Positions 22,664 to 35,939 of a stretch of DNA of 64,000 nt are shown piece after piece; within the stretch, counting starts at the first letter, position 1; every line of letters starts with the position of its first letter. The translations under genes and the position numbers were made by a program. The notes under the pieces are model-generated. The model was given only the letters and a program-made list of their open reading frames with translations, made no database searches and had not been told where the DNA came from. The DNA is from Silvania confinis (lineage in GTDB: Bacteria; Pseudomonadota; Gammaproteobacteria; Enterobacterales; Enterobacteriaceae): the NCBI RefSeq assembly GCF_025564085.1, contig NZ_JAMGZJ010000078.1, positions 558,001-622,000 of the forward strand, read 5' to 3'.

Positions 22664-23890
22664 ATGGATAAATTACTTGAGCGTTTTTTACAGTACGTAT
22701 CGCTGGATACCCAATCTAAACCGGGTGTCCGTCAGGTGCCGAGCACCGAAGGCCAATGGAAACTGTTACAGCTGTTAAAGACCCAGCTGGACGAACTAGG
22801 CCTGGTCAACGTCACACTCAGTGAAAAAGGGACGGTGATGGGAACGCTACCGGCCAATGTCGACGGTGATATTCCGGCCATTGGTTTTATCTCCCACGTC
22901 GATACCTCACCGGATTTTAGCGGTAAAAATGTCAACCCGCAGATAGTTGAGAATTATCGCGGCGGGGATATTGCCTTGGGGATCGGTGATGAAGTCCTGT
23001 CGCCGGTGATGTTCCCGGTGCTGCACCAGCTACTTGGCCAGACGCTGATCACCACCGACGGCAAAACGCTGCTCGGCGCAGATGATAAAGCGGGCGTGGC
23101 GGAGATCATGACCGCTCTGGCCGTGCTGAAGGCCAGCAACGTTCCTCACGGTGACATCCGCGTGGCGTTTACCCCGGATGAAGAGGTGGGGAAAGGGGCG
23201 AAGCATTTTGACGTCGAGGCGTTCAACGCCCGCTGGGCCTACACCGTGGACGGCGGCGGCGTGGGTGAGCTGGAATTTGAAAACTTTAACGCCGCATCGG
23301 TCAACATTCGTATCGTTGGCAACAACGTGCATCCGGGTACGGCGAAAGGGGTGATGGTCAATGCCCTTTCGCTGGCGGCCCGTATTCATGCCGAGGTTCC
23401 GGCGGACGAAAGCCCGGAGCAGACCGCAGGTTACGAAGGGTTCTACCATCTCACCAGTATCAAGGGGACGGTGGATCGTGCGGATATGCACTACATCATT
23501 CGTGATTTTGACCGCGAAGGTTTCGAAGCGCGGAAACGCAGGATCATGGATATCGCCAAAAAGGTCGGTAAAGGGCTGCACCCGGATTGCTACATTGAGC
23601 TGATCATTGAAGACAGCTATTACAATATGCATGAAAAGGTCGTCGCGCATCCGTACATCCTCGACATCGCCCAGCAGGCGATGCGCGATTGCGATATCGA
23701 ACCGCAGCTGAAGCCGATTCGTGGCGGCACCGACGGCGCGCAGCTCTCGTTTATGGGACTGCCGTGCCCAAACCTGTTTACCGGCGGCTACAACTACCAC
23801 GGCAAGCATGAGTTTGTGACATTGGAAGGGATGGAAAAAGCGGTGCGGGTGATTGTGCGTATCGCCGAGTTAACCGCGAAGCAAGGGTAG
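22664..23890 (+). CDS. pepT: Peptidase T (tripeptidase)
   Basis: 408-residue zinc aminotripeptidase of family M20B. Metal ligands and catalytic residues are visible in [29 protein letters not shown] and NYHGKHEF. The start at 22664 gives the exact E. coli length; the reading from 22619 adds a tail without similarity. It is divergent from potABCD. E. coli and Salmonella pepT are FNR-activated, but I could not find a convincing FNR site here. Confidence 0.96.
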   Translation: MDKLLERFLQYVSLDTQSKPGVRQVPSTEGQWKLLQLLKTQLDELGLVNVTLSEKGTVMGTLPANVDGDIPAIGFISHVDTSPDFSGKNVNPQIVENYRGGDIALGIGDEVLSPVMFPVLHQLLGQTLITTDGKTLLGADDKAGVAEIMTALAVLKASNVPHGDIRVAFTPDEEVGKGAKHFDVEAFNARWAYTVDGGGVGELEFENFNAASVNIRIVGNNVHPGTAKGVMVNALSLAARIHAEVPADESPEQTAGYEGFYHLTSIKGTVDRADMHYIIRDFDREGFEARKRRIMDIAKKVGKGLHPDCYIELIIEDSYYNMHEKVVAHPYILDIAQQAMRDCDIEPQLKPIRGGTDGAQLSFMGLPCPNLFTGGYNYHGKHEFVTLEGMEKAVRVIVRIAELTAKQG

Positions 23891-23894
23891 ATAA

Positions 23895-23968
23895 ACGCCC
23901 GGTGGCGCTGCGCTTACCGGGCCTACGAGCTACACGTAGGCCGGGCAAACGCAGTGCCGCCCGGCGTT
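23895..23968. repeat. BIME (paired REP elements) between pepT and roxA
   Basis: The same two REP units as at 18518-18582 but in the opposite order: GCCCGGTGGCGCTGCGCTTA ... CGGGCCTAC first, then GTAGGCCGGGCAAACGCAGT ... GCCCGGC. Between convergent genes. Confidence 0.9.
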
Positions 23969-23981
23969 CTCACAAACAGAC

Positions 23982-25103
23982 TCAGTCCTCGAAGAACCAG
24001 TACCCGCTGTTCACCAGCGCTGCCAGCATCGCGAGGAACGACGGATCTTCCAGCGCATCGCCAAAGTGCTCGGCAGACAACTGCGTATGGCTGGCCAGCG
24101 CTTCCAGCGCAGGACGGTGCGGGGAATCCAGCTGTTCGCCGTTAACGAAAACATCTTCGCCAATGCGTAACACGCGCAATCCACCAAGACGCACCAGCTT
24201 GTCGCCTTGCTGCAGCGCATCGTAAATCTCATCCGGCTGATACGGCGGCTCCGGCGGGGAGACATCCAGTTCGTGACGGGACTGGCTGACAAACTCGCCA
24301 AACCACTGGTTGAAATGGGCTGGTTGGTTGATGAGGTCCAGCATCATGCCGCGCAGTTTCTCCAGCTCTTCCGGCAGAATATCGGCCGGATGTTCACGGG
24401 CCGGCACATCCGGGTCGCTAAAGCGATGGCTACCCAGCTCGCGTTGCAGCACGTAATCGGCAAAGCCGCTGATCATCTCGCGACCGCTTGGCGCACGGAA
24501 TCCCACCGAATAGTTCATCGAGTTTTCAAGGGAATAGCCCTCGTGCGGGAAGCCCGGCGGGATATACAGAATATCGCCCGGCTCCAGTTCTTCGTCGATG
24601 ATCCCGGCAAACGGATCGACCTGCAGCAGGTCCGGGTGCGGACAATGCTGTTTCATCGGTACTTTCTCACCCACGCGCCAGCGGCGGCGGCCGGTACCCT
24701 GAATAATGAACACGTCGTACTGATCCAGATGCGGACCCACGCCGCCGCCCGGGACGGAGAAGGAGATCATCAGATCGTCCATCCGCCAGTCGGGCAGCGC
24801 GCGGAACGGTGCCATCAGCGCTGCGGCAGGCTGATGCCAGTGGTTAACCGCCTGCACCAGTAATGACCAGTTGGTCTCGCCCAGGTGATCGTAGCTTTCG
24901 AACGGACCGTGGCTGACCTGCCATTTTCCGTCCTGATGGCTAACGAGACGGCTGTCGACTTCGCTTTCCATCGCCAGACCGGCCAGCTCATCCGGGGAGA
25001 TCGGATCGATGAAATTGGCGAATCCGCGTTTCAGAACGACCGGGCGTTTCTGCCAGTAACGTTCAATAAAATCGGGCCAGTTAAGTGTTAATTGATAATC
25101 CAT
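23982..25103 (-). CDS. roxA: 50S ribosomal protein L16 arginine 3-hydroxylase RoxA
   Basis: 373-residue 2-oxoglutarate/Fe(II) oxygenase that hydroxylates an Arg of ribosomal protein L16. The JmjC core has the iron triad in PHLDQYD (His, Asp) and GFPHEGYS (His), plus the 2OG-binding Arg region GTGRRRWRVGE. A C-terminal winged-helix part follows (about residues 300-373). It is a single gene, convergent with pepT. Confidence 0.95.
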   Translation of the reverse strand: MDYQLTLNWPDFIERYWQKRPVVLKRGFANFIDPISPDELAGLAMESEVDSRLVSHQDGKWQVSHGPFESYDHLGETNWSLLVQAVNHWHQPAAALMAPFRALPDWRMDDLMISFSVPGGGVGPHLDQYDVFIIQGTGRRRWRVGEKVPMKQHCPHPDLLQVDPFAGIIDEELEPGDILYIPPGFPHEGYSLENSMNYSVGFRAPSGREMISGFADYVLQRELGSHRFSDPDVPAREHPADILPEELEKLRGMMLDLINQPAHFNQWFGEFVSQSRHELDVSPPEPPYQPDEIYDALQQGDKLVRLGGLRVLRIGEDVFVNGEQLDSPHRPALEALASHTQLSAEHFGDALEDPSFLAMLAALVNSGYWFFED

Positions 25104-25193
25104 ATTTATATTCCGCAGGCTCTTACTGAGTCGGATTATAACGGAAGCTCAGCAGCCTGGGTGCGAGTTTCACGCATTTTCTCACTCACGCGG

Positions 25194-26657
25194 CTAACTA
25201 TTGTCAGCGGTGGGATGTTGACGGGCAAAAACCGCTTCCATGCGTGCGCCGCCCAGCAGACTCTCTCCGGCATCGATCCTGCCGTTGTACTGCTCGACGA
25301 TGTCGCGGGCCACCGACAGACCAACGCCCTGGCCGGGACGCAGCGTGTCGACGCGTTGGCCGCGATCGAACACCTGATCGCGTTTCCCCCGGGGGATCCC
25401 TGGGCCATCATCCTCAACAATAATATGCAGATAGTCATCACTCACACGTGCCGACACTTCCACAAACTCCAGGCAGTATTTACAGGCGTTATCGAGCAGA
25501 TTGCCCATCACTTCCATAAAGTCGTTCTTTTCGCCGACAAAGCTGATTTCCGGTGAAATATCGAGGGAGATATTGACCCCTTTGCGTTGATAAACTTTGT
25601 TCAGGGCGGAGGTGAGGCTATCCAGCAGAGGGGCTACAGGGTGCAGTTCCCGGCTCAGCAAGGCGCTGCCTGAGTGCATGCTGGCGCGGTGCAGATAATA
25701 GCCAATTTGCTGTGAGATGCGGCTGATTTGCTCCAGCATCACCGGCTCGGCATCATTGACGCTCAGTTTAGTGCTGCGCAGCGATCGCAAGGTGCTTTGC
25801 AGCACCGCCAGCGGGGTTTTCAGGCTGTGCGCAAGGTCAGTCAGGGTTGTGCGGTATTTGTCGTAGCGATCGCGCTCGCTTTTCAGCAGGCGATTCAGGT
25901 TGCTCACCAGACTGGTCAGCTCCCGGGTGGTGTTCGGGTTCAGCTTCTCGCGGTGATGCTCTTCCAGCTCGCGCACCTCTTTCGCCAGCGACTCGATGGG
26001 GCGCAGGCTCCACCAGGCGGCCAGCCACAGCAGGGGGATCACCAGCAGCAGGTTGGCGGCCAGCACGTACACGAACCAGCTCCACACCATATAAGAGCGT
26101 TTTAGCTCAATCGGCACAGTGTCGATCACCACAATCGTCAGCTGCGGCATTGCCGAGGTGACAGGGTAGAGGTTTATCGCCACCGAGTGGGTCAGCTCGC
26201 TGTCGTTATCGTCCTCGCGGATCTCCGCCAGCTCTTGCTGCATGGAGTGGTTATTGCCGACCAGGGTGCTGGTGGCGTCCACATCCGCTTCGATCTCATG
26301 AAAGCCGTTGGTCTTGAGCCACTCCGGACGAATGCTGTTGATAAGCCAGGGAACGTCGCGCTGGGCCCACAGCAGCTGACCTTTATTATCGTAAATCAGT
26401 GCCATGGTTGGACTCTGTTTGTCCAGTTGCGCAGGCATATCAAGGCTGATCTTGCCGTCTTGCCATTTGGCGAGGGTATAGAAGAGGTTACTTTCACCGC
26501 GTAGCAGGCGGAAGGTGGTTTTATCAAAACTGACGCTGTAACCTACCAGCGCCACCATGCCGTAGGCCAGCGACAGCACCAGCACGACTGCCGCAGTCGC
26601 CAGCAGGAAACGAAACCGCAGCGACAGGGGCAGAACGTGACGAAAGAGTTTTTTCAT
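25194..26657 (-). CDS. phoQ: Sensor histidine kinase PhoQ
   Basis: 487-residue inner-membrane sensor of low Mg2+, acid and cationic peptides. Two transmembrane helices (about 15-40 and 195-218) flank the periplasmic PAS-like domain with the acidic patch EDDNDSE. HAMP follows, then the phosphorylated His in [13 protein letters not shown] and the ATPase motifs DNACKYC and DDGPGI. Start codon directly follows the phoP stop, so the pair is translated together. Confidence 0.97.
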   Translation of the reverse strand: MKKLFRHVLPLSLRFRFLLATAAVVLVLSLAYGMVALVGYSVSFDKTTFRLLRGESNLFYTLAKWQDGKISLDMPAQLDKQSPTMALIYDNKGQLLWAQRDVPWLINSIRPEWLKTNGFHEIEADVDATSTLVGNNHSMQQELAEIREDDNDSELTHSVAINLYPVTSAMPQLTIVVIDTVPIELKRSYMVWSWFVYVLAANLLLVIPLLWLAAWWSLRPIESLAKEVRELEEHHREKLNPNTTRELTSLVSNLNRLLKSERDRYDKYRTTLTDLAHSLKTPLAVLQSTLRSLRSTKLSVNDAEPVMLEQISRISQQIGYYLHRASMHSGSALLSRELHPVAPLLDSLTSALNKVYQRKGVNISLDISPEISFVGEKNDFMEVMGNLLDNACKYCLEFVEVSARVSDDYLHIIVEDDGPGIPRGKRDQVFDRGQRVDTLRPGQGVGLSVARDIVEQYNGRIDAGESLLGGARMEAVFARQHPTADNS

Positions 26658-27329
26658 TTAGCGTAATTCGAAAAGATAGCCCTGACCGCGCACGGTAGTG
26701 ATCACATCGTCCGGATACTGGGTCTGTATTTTTTTGCGCAGACGCCCCATCAGTACATCAATGGTATGGCTTTCGCGCAACTCGGCGTCGGGATAGAGCT
26801 GGAGCATCAGGGAATCTTTGCTCACCACTTTACCGCTGTTGCGGATCAGCGTTTCCATAATGGTGTATTCAAATGCCGTCAGCTTGATTATCTCGTCATG
26901 AATGGCGAGTTCGCGGCGGGAGAGATCCACCTGAAACGGAGGAATTGAGATCACCTGTGAGGCCAGACCGCTGTTGCGGCGCATCAGGGCCTGCATGCGG
27001 GCGGCAACCTCTTCGATATGGAAGGGTTTGGTCACATAGTCATCCGCACCCGCACTGAGCACTTCGACCTTATCCTGCCAGCCTTCACGGGCGGTTAGCA
27101 CCAGCACCGGCAACGAGACGTCATGGCTGCGCCAGCGGCGGATCAGTGACAGGCCATCTTCATCCGGCAGTCCCAAATCAACGATGGCGATATCGGGCAG
27201 ATGTTCATTGAGATAATAGTCCGCTTCCTTTGCGTCTTCGGCGTCATCAACCTGATGCCCCATTTCCTGAAGCTGTACCTTCAGGTGATGACGTAGTAAT
27301 GCATTATCCTCAACAACCAGTACGCGCAT
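26658..27329 (-). CDS. phoP: Response regulator PhoP
   Basis: 223-residue OmpR-type regulator. Receiver domain with phospho-acceptor Asp in [11 protein letters not shown] (about residue 51) and Lys in VTKPF. C-terminal winged helix with [17 protein letters not shown] and [14 protein letters not shown] at 27329 gives MRVLVVED; an extra ATG one codon upstream is less likely. A PhoP box upstream predicts autoactivation. Confidence 0.97.
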   Translation of the reverse strand: MRVLVVEDNALLRHHLKVQLQEMGHQVDDAEDAKEADYYLNEHLPDIAIVDLGLPDEDGLSLIRRWRSHDVSLPVLVLTAREGWQDKVEVLSAGADDYVTKPFHIEEVAARMQALMRRNSGLASQVISIPPFQVDLSRRELAIHDEIIKLTAFEYTIMETLIRNSGKVVSKDSLMLQLYPDAELRESHTIDVLMGRLRKKIQTQYPDDVITTVRGQGYLFELR

Positions 27330-27373
27330 CATCGCGTCTCCCTATTATTAATAGTCTGAATAGTTTAACGCTG

Positions 27374-27408
27374 ATTATGTTGCGGCGGGGATAAACATTT
27401 CGTCAACC
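27374..27408 (-). promoter_or_regulatory. PhoP-activated phoPQ promoter
   Basis: On the minus strand GGTTGA-N5-TGTTTA (27408-27392) forms a PhoP box with the proper 11-base pitch. Twelve bases further is CATAAT (27379-27374), a good -10. The stretch from TGTTTATCCCC to CATAATCA is nearly the same as the E. coli phoP P1 promoter. Confidence 0.75.
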
Positions 27409-27421
27409 GGAGGGGAGGGAA

Positions 27422-27445
27422 CCCTCTTTCCAGGCGGAAAGAGGG
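27422..27445 (-). terminator. Hairpin after purB, probable terminator
   Basis: Perfect 10-bp stem CCCTCTTTCC / GGAAAGAGGG with a 4-base loop, nine bases past the purB stop. The 3' side on the minus strand is TTCCCTCCCC, which is a poor U-tract, so efficiency is uncertain. Confidence 0.5.
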
Positions 27446-27454
27446 TGAAAAGCG

Positions 27455-29474
<2,020 letters not shown>

Positions 29475-29501
29475 ACTTGCTCCTTTCTGTGTGTAATCGC
29501 A

Positions 29502-31118
<1,617 letters not shown>

Positions 31119-31126
<8 letters not shown>

Positions 31127-31760
31127 GATTTTCTCCTTGTTCAGTAACGTCCCGCCATTCACCGTTGGCGAGGTTCTCCAGCGTGTAATTGCCCATCGCA
31201 TAGCGAATCAGCCGCAAGGTCGGATGCCCGACGTGAGCCGTCATGCGGCGAACCTGGCGGTTGCGGCCTTCATACAGGGTGATTTTAATCCAGGTAACGG
31301 GGATTGATTTGCGCTCGCGGATCGGCGGATTACGTGGCCATAGCCACTCGGGTTCGCTCACCACCTCAATGCCAGCGGGCAGGGTGGGGCCATCGTTCAG
31401 CTCAACGCCATTACGCAGCGCCAGCAGCGCCTCTTCACCCGGCTCCCCCTCAACCTGAACATAGTAGATTTTGCCGGTGCGTTTACCGGGCTGGGTCAGG
31501 CGGGCCTGCAGTTCACCGTCGTTGGTGAGTATCATCAGGCCTTCGCTGTCGCGATCAAGGCGACCCGCCGCATAAACGCCCTCAACGGGGATAAAATCTT
31601 TCAACGTGCTGCGTCCGGCTTCGTCGGTAAATTGCGGCAGCACATCGTAAGGTTTATTGAACAAAATCACCCTTGTGGGCTGGCGTTGCTTGCGCGGTCT
31701 GGACGCTTGTCGCGTGCTGAATCGTTCAACGTGGTGATTTCTAAAAGAAGTTTTCTGCAT
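31119..31760 (-). CDS. rluE: 23S rRNA pseudouridine(2457) synthase RluE
   Basis: About 213 residues. RsuA/RluE-family pseudouridine synthase acting on 23S rRNA; catalytic Asp in [11 protein letters not shown], and [12 protein letters not shown] and [17 protein letters not shown] motifs intact. The N-terminal 30 residues are basic and poorly conserved. I place the start at 31760 (MQKTSF) because the alternative ATG at 31790 lies within the -10 box of a strong promoter and would precede the transcript start. Confidence 0.9.
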
Positions 31761-31788
31761 GGTGTTTTCAGAAGTGATCAATTGCCGC

Positions 31789-31817
31789 ATTATAGCCTAA
31801 TAACGAATGCCTTTCAT
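31789..31817 (-). promoter_or_regulatory. Sigma-70 promoter of rluE-nudJ
   Basis: ATGAAA (31817-31812), 17-base spacer, TATAAT (31794-31789) on the minus strand. Perfect -10. The predicted transcript start is near 31782, inside the first codons of the longer rluE reading. Confidence 0.6.
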
Positions 31818-31907
31818 GGTGCCAGACATTCAGGTACTATCGATGAGCTAATTACAATTTATTAACATAAGATCAGTAACAACCAGAAGCGCTCGAAGGA
31901 GAGGTTA

Positions 31908-33158
31908 ATGGAAAGCAAAGTAGTTGTTCCGGCGGAAGGTAAAAAGATCACCCTGCAAGACGGTAAGCTGAACGTTCCACACAATCCGATTATCCCGTTC
32001 ATCGAAGGTGACGGTATTGGTGTAGACGTGACCCCGGCAATGCTGAAAGTGGTGGATGCCGCTGTTGAGAAAGCCTATAAGGGCGAGCGTAAAATTTCCT
32101 GGATGGAAATTTACACCGGTGAAAAATCTACCCACGTTTACGGCCAGGACGTTTGGCTGCCAACTGAAACGCTTGACCTGATTCGTGATTACCGCGTTGC
32201 CATCAAAGGCCCGCTGACCACCCCGGTCGGTGGCGGTATTCGCTCCCTGAACGTTGCACTGCGTCAGGAACTCGACCTGTACGTGTGTCTGCGTCCGGTG
32301 CGTTACTATCAGGGCACCCCAAGCCCGGTTAAACAACCAGAACTGACCGACATGGTTATCTTCCGTGAGAACTCAGAAGATATCTATGCAGGCATCGAGT
32401 GGAAAGCAGACTCTGCTGAAGCCGAGAAAGTGATCAAGTTCCTGCGTGATGAGATGGGCGTGAAGAAAATTCGCTTCCCTGAACATTGCGGCATCGGTAT
32501 CAAACCGTGCTCCGAAGACGGCACCAAGCGTCTGGTTCGTGCCGCGATTGAATACGCGATCACCAACGACCGTGACTCTGTGACCATCGTTCACAAAGGC
32601 AACATCATGAAGTTCACCGAAGGCGCGTTCAAAGACTGGGGTTACCAGTTGGCGGCGGAAGAATTCGGCGGTGAGCTGATCGACGGTGGCCCGTGGCAGA
32701 AGATCAAGAACCCGAACACCGGCAAAGAGATCATCATTAAAGATGTGATCGCCGATGCGTTCCTGCAGCAAATCCTGCTGCGTCCGGCTGAATACGACGT
32801 TATCGCCTGTATGAACCTGAACGGTGACTACATCTCTGACGCCCTGGCGGCGCAGGTTGGCGGTATCGGTATCGCACCAGGCGCGAACATCGGCGACGAA
32901 TGCGCCCTGTTCGAAGCCACCCACGGCACCGCACCTAAGTACGCAGGCCAGGATAAAGTGAACCCAGGTTCCATCATCCTGTCCGCAGAAATGATGCTGC
33001 GTCACATGGAATGGTTCGAAGCCGCAGACCTGATCGTGAAAGGGATGGAAGGCGCGATTAACGCGAAAACCGTCACTTACGATTTCGAACGTCTGATGGA
33101 AGGCGCTAAGCTGCTGAAATGTTCAGAGTTTGGTGACGCAATCATCAAAAACATGTAA
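31908..33158 (+). CDS. icd: Isocitrate dehydrogenase (NADP+)
   Basis: 416-residue TCA-cycle enzyme converting isocitrate to 2-oxoglutarate. The phosphorylatable Ser is in [13 protein letters not shown] and the NADP/metal motifs [14 protein letters not shown] and TPHG-type [13 protein letters not shown] are intact. A GAAGGAGAGG ribosome site precedes the ATG. The prophage integrase lies directly downstream, facing it, so the last codons (ending [11 protein letters not shown]) are probably supplied by the phage copy of the att site, as for e14 and phage 21. Confidence 0.97.
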   Translation: MESKVVVPAEGKKITLQDGKLNVPHNPIIPFIEGDGIGVDVTPAMLKVVDAAVEKAYKGERKISWMEIYTGEKSTHVYGQDVWLPTETLDLIRDYRVAIKGPLTTPVGGGIRSLNVALRQELDLYVCLRPVRYYQGTPSPVKQPELTDMVIFRENSEDIYAGIEWKADSAEAEKVIKFLRDEMGVKKIRFPEHCGIGIKPCSEDGTKRLVRAAIEYAITNDRDSVTIVHKGNIMKFTEGAFKDWGYQLAAEEFGGELIDGGPWQKIKNPNTGKEIIIKDVIADAFLQQILLRPAEYDVIACMNLNGDYISDALAAQVGGIGIAPGANIGDECALFEATHGTAPKYAGQDKVNPGSIILSAEMMLRHMEWFEAADLIVKGMEGAINAKTVTYDFERLMEGAKLLKCSEFGDAIIKNM

Positions 33159-33180
33159 TCCAGATTCTGGGTTGTATGCG
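33100..33180. other. Approximate attL of the prophage (3' end of icd)
   Basis: Inferred from an int gene immediately beyond icd and pointing at it, the layout used by icd-inserting phages. The exact core cannot be set because attR, with the displaced icd 3' end, is beyond the window. Confidence 0.5.
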
Positions 33181-33208
33181 AACGGGAGCCTGATGGTTCC
33201 CGTTTTTT
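33181..33208 (+). terminator. Terminator after icd
   Basis: AACGGGAGCC / GGTTCCCGTT with a 4-base loop and one mismatch, then a T-run of six. Confidence 0.85.
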
Positions 33209-33276
33209 ATTATTAGCTTTCGAACGGTTATCAAAAGTTTATCAAAACTAGTTATCAAAACCCCACCCCGAAAATC

Positions 33277-34407
33277 CTATATCGCGATAGTGGTCCAATC
33301 CTTGCCGCGGTCATCATGATAGCCGTCGGTCTGCTGCTGTGACCTATGCCCCAGTAGTTCTTTCGTATTTACCCCCTGCGCTTTATATAATCTTTCAGCT
33401 AAGGATCTCTGTTCGTGAAAAGTAGAAGGTGTTTTACCTTCTTGTATCGGGATCTCTGCTTTGTCGCGTGCTTTGCTGAAATTCATCGTTATGGTATTCG
33501 ATTTAACCTGGGCACCTCTCTCAGCTTGCGAGGTGGCTCTGAAAAAATGAACCAGATAGGGGCTGACGGCATAATCCCTGCAGCGTGAGATTATTTCCCG
33601 CAAGCTCCAGTTTATTGCGTTGAGACGAAGCGATAACGGAATAGCTATTTTGCTCCCTGTCTTTTCCTGAAGTACATGCAGGTGATCATCCCAGACATCG
33701 CTAAACTTCATATTCGAAATATCCCCGAGGCGCTGGCCTGTCACCAATGCAAGTAACATTGCGTTCCCCATATATTGATGGTTACCGTCGGCAATATCGA
33801 ATATCCGCTGCCATTCCTCCAGGCTGAGGCGCTGGCGGGTAATCTTCCGCCGCGGCTTTTTGGTCGCTGATGCAGGATCGTAACCGGGAGGAACTTCACC
33901 CGCATGCTGCGCTTCTTTAAAAATGTCCACCAGGACTGTCCGAACTACCTGGGCCATACGTGGCTGGCCGGCTGTGACGTACTCGTCAAGCAACTGGGCA
34001 ATATCTCGAACATCCACTGAAGGCAGTAGCTTCATTCCGACTCGTTCTCGCAACAACGAAACCGGCTTGTTCTTCTGTTTGAACGTGTTCAGCTTGATAT
34101 CGCCCGTTGCCAGGCGTTCTTCCTGAATCTTCCAGTATCGGTCGAGCCATGTTGATACCGTGATTGCTTTGCCCTTGCTGGTGGCGATTCTGTCGCTGAT
34201 CGCCATGATCTGGCGGGTTCTCTGTTCCGCCAGGCGCGCATTCGCCTCCGTAGCAATCGCAATAGCTTCCACCTCATCGGTACCCAGCGCGTGAAATTTG
34301 CCGGTGATCGGATGCTTATAGCGCCAGTAAACCTTATTCACCTTCCTGCTGTAGAGAGGGTAAAGATTCGGGACAGAAACATTGTTTTTACGTGGTCGTG
34401 CTGCCAT
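33277..34407 (-). CDS. int: Prophage tyrosine integrase
   Basis: 376 residues. An N-terminal arm-type DNA-binding domain (about 1-70) is followed by a core-binding domain and a catalytic domain with Arg226 (TGQRLGD), His331 and Arg334 (FHEQR), His354 (LLGHRS) and the nucleophile Tyr363 (TDGYHDD). It recombines attP with attB in icd. The ATG at 34407 has an AGAGGA ribosome site; xis overlaps its start by 20 bases, so the two are co-expressed from the leftward early transcript. Confidence 0.95.
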   Translation of the reverse strand: MAARPRKNNVSVPNLYPLYSRKVNKVYWRYKHPITGKFHALGTDEVEAIAIATEANARLAEQRTRQIMAISDRIATSKGKAITVSTWLDRYWKIQEERLATGDIKLNTFKQKNKPVSLLRERVGMKLLPSVDVRDIAQLLDEYVTAGQPRMAQVVRTVLVDIFKEAQHAGEVPPGYDPASATKKPRRKITRQRLSLEEWQRIFDIADGNHQYMGNAMLLALVTGQRLGDISNMKFSDVWDDHLHVLQEKTGSKIAIPLSLRLNAINWSLREIISRCRDYAVSPYLVHFFRATSQAERGAQVKSNTITMNFSKARDKAEIPIQEGKTPSTFHEQRSLAERLYKAQGVNTKELLGHRSQQQTDGYHDDRGKDWTTIAI

Positions 34408-34633
34408 CAGCAAGAATCCTCTGAAGTATTGGCGAGTCAGACTTTCGGATATTTGGCTTCGCCAATTCGCCTACAAGTTCTGCATCTTCCCTTACTCGCC
34501 ACTTGCGACCCTGTTTCATGGCTGGTGGGGAAAATAGATTTTGCTTAGCGTATCGGCGCAGAGTATTCAAAGCTGGTGGACTGCTACGGAATTTCTCTGC
34601 TGCCCATTCCTCGAGCGTGAGCATTTGCTTCAT
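34388..34633 (-). CDS. xis: Excisionase Xis
   Basis: 81 residues, excisionase-like family with a winged-helix/MerR-like fold: LTLEEWAAEKF, ALNTLRRYAKQ and PPAMKQGRKWRV. It directs Int toward excision. It is the gene just upstream of int and overlaps it. It is preceded by TAAGTGGAGA (34650-34641), a sequence found before three other genes of this prophage. Confidence 0.9.
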   Translation of the reverse strand: MKQMLTLEEWAAEKFRSSPPALNTLRRYAKQNLFSPPAMKQGRKWRVREDAELVGELAKPNIRKSDSPILQRILADGSTTT

Positions 34634-34730
34634 GGCTTATTCTCCACTTAACCGGCTGCACCCGGTCATTCTTTAAACATACATGTTCCGCAACCATTAC
34701 GGGCCCAGTCACAACAACTACCACAACGGT

Positions 34731-35141
34731 CTACTTTTTTATTTGCGAAACCTCCTGCTGCAGTGCTGGATATGCACTCCCTTCCTGCCCTGACTCGTTA
34801 CTCCCACTACAAGCATTCCTGCAGTCATTCGCACGTGGGCAGCGCTTGTTTCCGCAGTCAGGGCATACAACGAATCGCATGGCAGCCATCGTCACTGGAC
34901 GGCAGGTACGGCACCAACATACGGCAGACATTTTCGATGCTTTACCAGCCGTCAGTCCCGCCTGATAGCACTCGCGCTGAGTCATATCTACGCCTACGTA
35001 GTCAGGCATAATGCCGTTATAAGCCACCGGCCCCTGCTCCATGCTGGCAAGCAGCTGGCGGGCCATTGCCTTTCCCTCTCCGTGTTTCAGGAATCCATCT
35101 TCTACAATCTCTTGCAGGCGCTCTTTCGTTAATTCAGTCAT
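34731..35141 (-). CDS. Phage early-left protein with zinc-ribbon-like Cys cluster, unknown function
   Basis: 136 residues. The N-terminal part (LTKERLQEIVEDGFLKHGEG, residues 3-22) is helical and seen in many lambdoid early-left proteins. The middle has CWCRTC, CPDC, CPRANDC and a further Cys (about residues 75-110), which could bind zinc. It belongs to the leftward operon between xis and smaller genes. No function can be given. Confidence 0.7.
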   Translation of the reverse strand: MTELTKERLQEIVEDGFLKHGEGKAMARQLLASMEQGPVAYNGIMPDYVGVDMTQRECYQAGLTAGKASKMSAVCWCRTCRPVTMAAMRFVVCPDCGNKRCPRANDCRNACSGSNESGQEGSAYPALQQEVSQIKK

Positions 35142-35224
35142 GCTGCGCTCCCTTCATTAGTCACTAACAGCTTATTAGCTGTATTGGTCATAAACAGCTT
35201 TACGGTTGTATTTGCTGTTATGGT

Positions 35225-35266
35225 CTAGATTTTCCGGCAGTGCAGCACCTGTTTGTTGATGGTCAT
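35225..35266 (-). CDS. Very short ORF (13 aa) in the early-left operon
   Basis: ATG at 35266 overlaps the preceding gene's TGA and has the ribosome site GAAGGAG. It encodes MTINKQVLHCRKI then TAG. It could be a leader peptide or the start of a gene lost by deletion; the 83 bases after it contain only short repeated ACAGC-type words. Confidence 0.35.
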   Translation of the reverse strand: MTINKQVLHCRKI

Positions 35267-35460
35267 TGGACTGCTCCTTCGGTCTTTACGGGAATGAAGC
35301 GTGATGGCGACCAATCGCAATAGGTTTCCGTTTCGGTGTGTCCGAACATGGCTTTGCAACGGCGAATATGGTGGCAGTTACCGCACGCAGTGCCAGAAGG
35401 TAAACGCATCTTTTCAGGATCTGCCGGGTCATAGTTCAGCACTTTAGTGTTGTCGCTCAT
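35263..35460 (-). CDS. Small phage protein with four or more Cys, probably zinc-binding
   Basis: 65 residues. Cys pattern CGNCHHIRRCKAMFG then YCDWSPSRF suggests a compact metal site. Starts at an ATG overlapping the stop of the upstream 160-residue gene by four bases (ATGA). Function unknown. Confidence 0.7.
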   Translation of the reverse strand: MSDNTKVLNYDPADPEKMRLPSGTACGNCHHIRRCKAMFGHTETETYCDWSPSRFIPVKTEGAVQ

Positions 35461-35939
35461 TGGGAGGCTCCCTGGCGAAGTTGGGCGGCGAAATCCTCAG
35501 CATCTGCAGCCATACCAGCAGCTTCCTCTGACAATCTCGCGTTTCTACTGCGCAGCCCCTGCTGGCGTAAACGCTTGTGGTTCGCAAACATCTCCACACC
35601 CTGAGCCCGCACCTCAGCCAGGAAGGAGTCGGTTGCCGGGGTTTCGCTGTGGTGCAGAGCATCATTGATAATCATCGCTGCAACGCCAGCCTGCCCCGTA
35701 TTCATGACCGATACATGCTCAAGGGTTACGGCCATTGCGTGTCTGAGCTTCGCGTTCTCCACAGCCAGCGCCACAACATCCGCACGAACCTCACGCAGTT
35801 CCAGAACAGCCACCTGAACTGCATAGGCGAAGTTGGCGCATGATCTTTCACCGGCTTTCTCGCTGTCGCGCAGGAAATTAACTGCAACGGTCATCAGTTC
35901 ATCCAGCTGTTCGCCGGTCATTGGTTTATTGGCTGTCAT
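35457..35939 (-). CDS. Phage early-left protein of the Ead/Ea22-like type, unknown function
   Basis: 160 residues, mostly helical, with VENAKLRHAMAVTLEH and FLAEVRAQGVEMFA. The start at 35939 (MTANKPMTGEQLDEL) is chosen because it overlaps the ParB-like gene's end by 14 bases; longer readings run into that gene. Similar proteins occur in lambdoid left operons without a known role. Confidence 0.65.
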   Translation of the reverse strand: MTANKPMTGEQLDELMTVAVNFLRDSEKAGERSCANFAYAVQVAVLELREVRADVVALAVENAKLRHAMAVTLEHVSVMNTGQAGVAAMIINDALHHSETPATDSFLAEVRAQGVEMFANHKRLRQQGLRSRNARLSEEAAGMAADAEDFAAQLRQGASQ

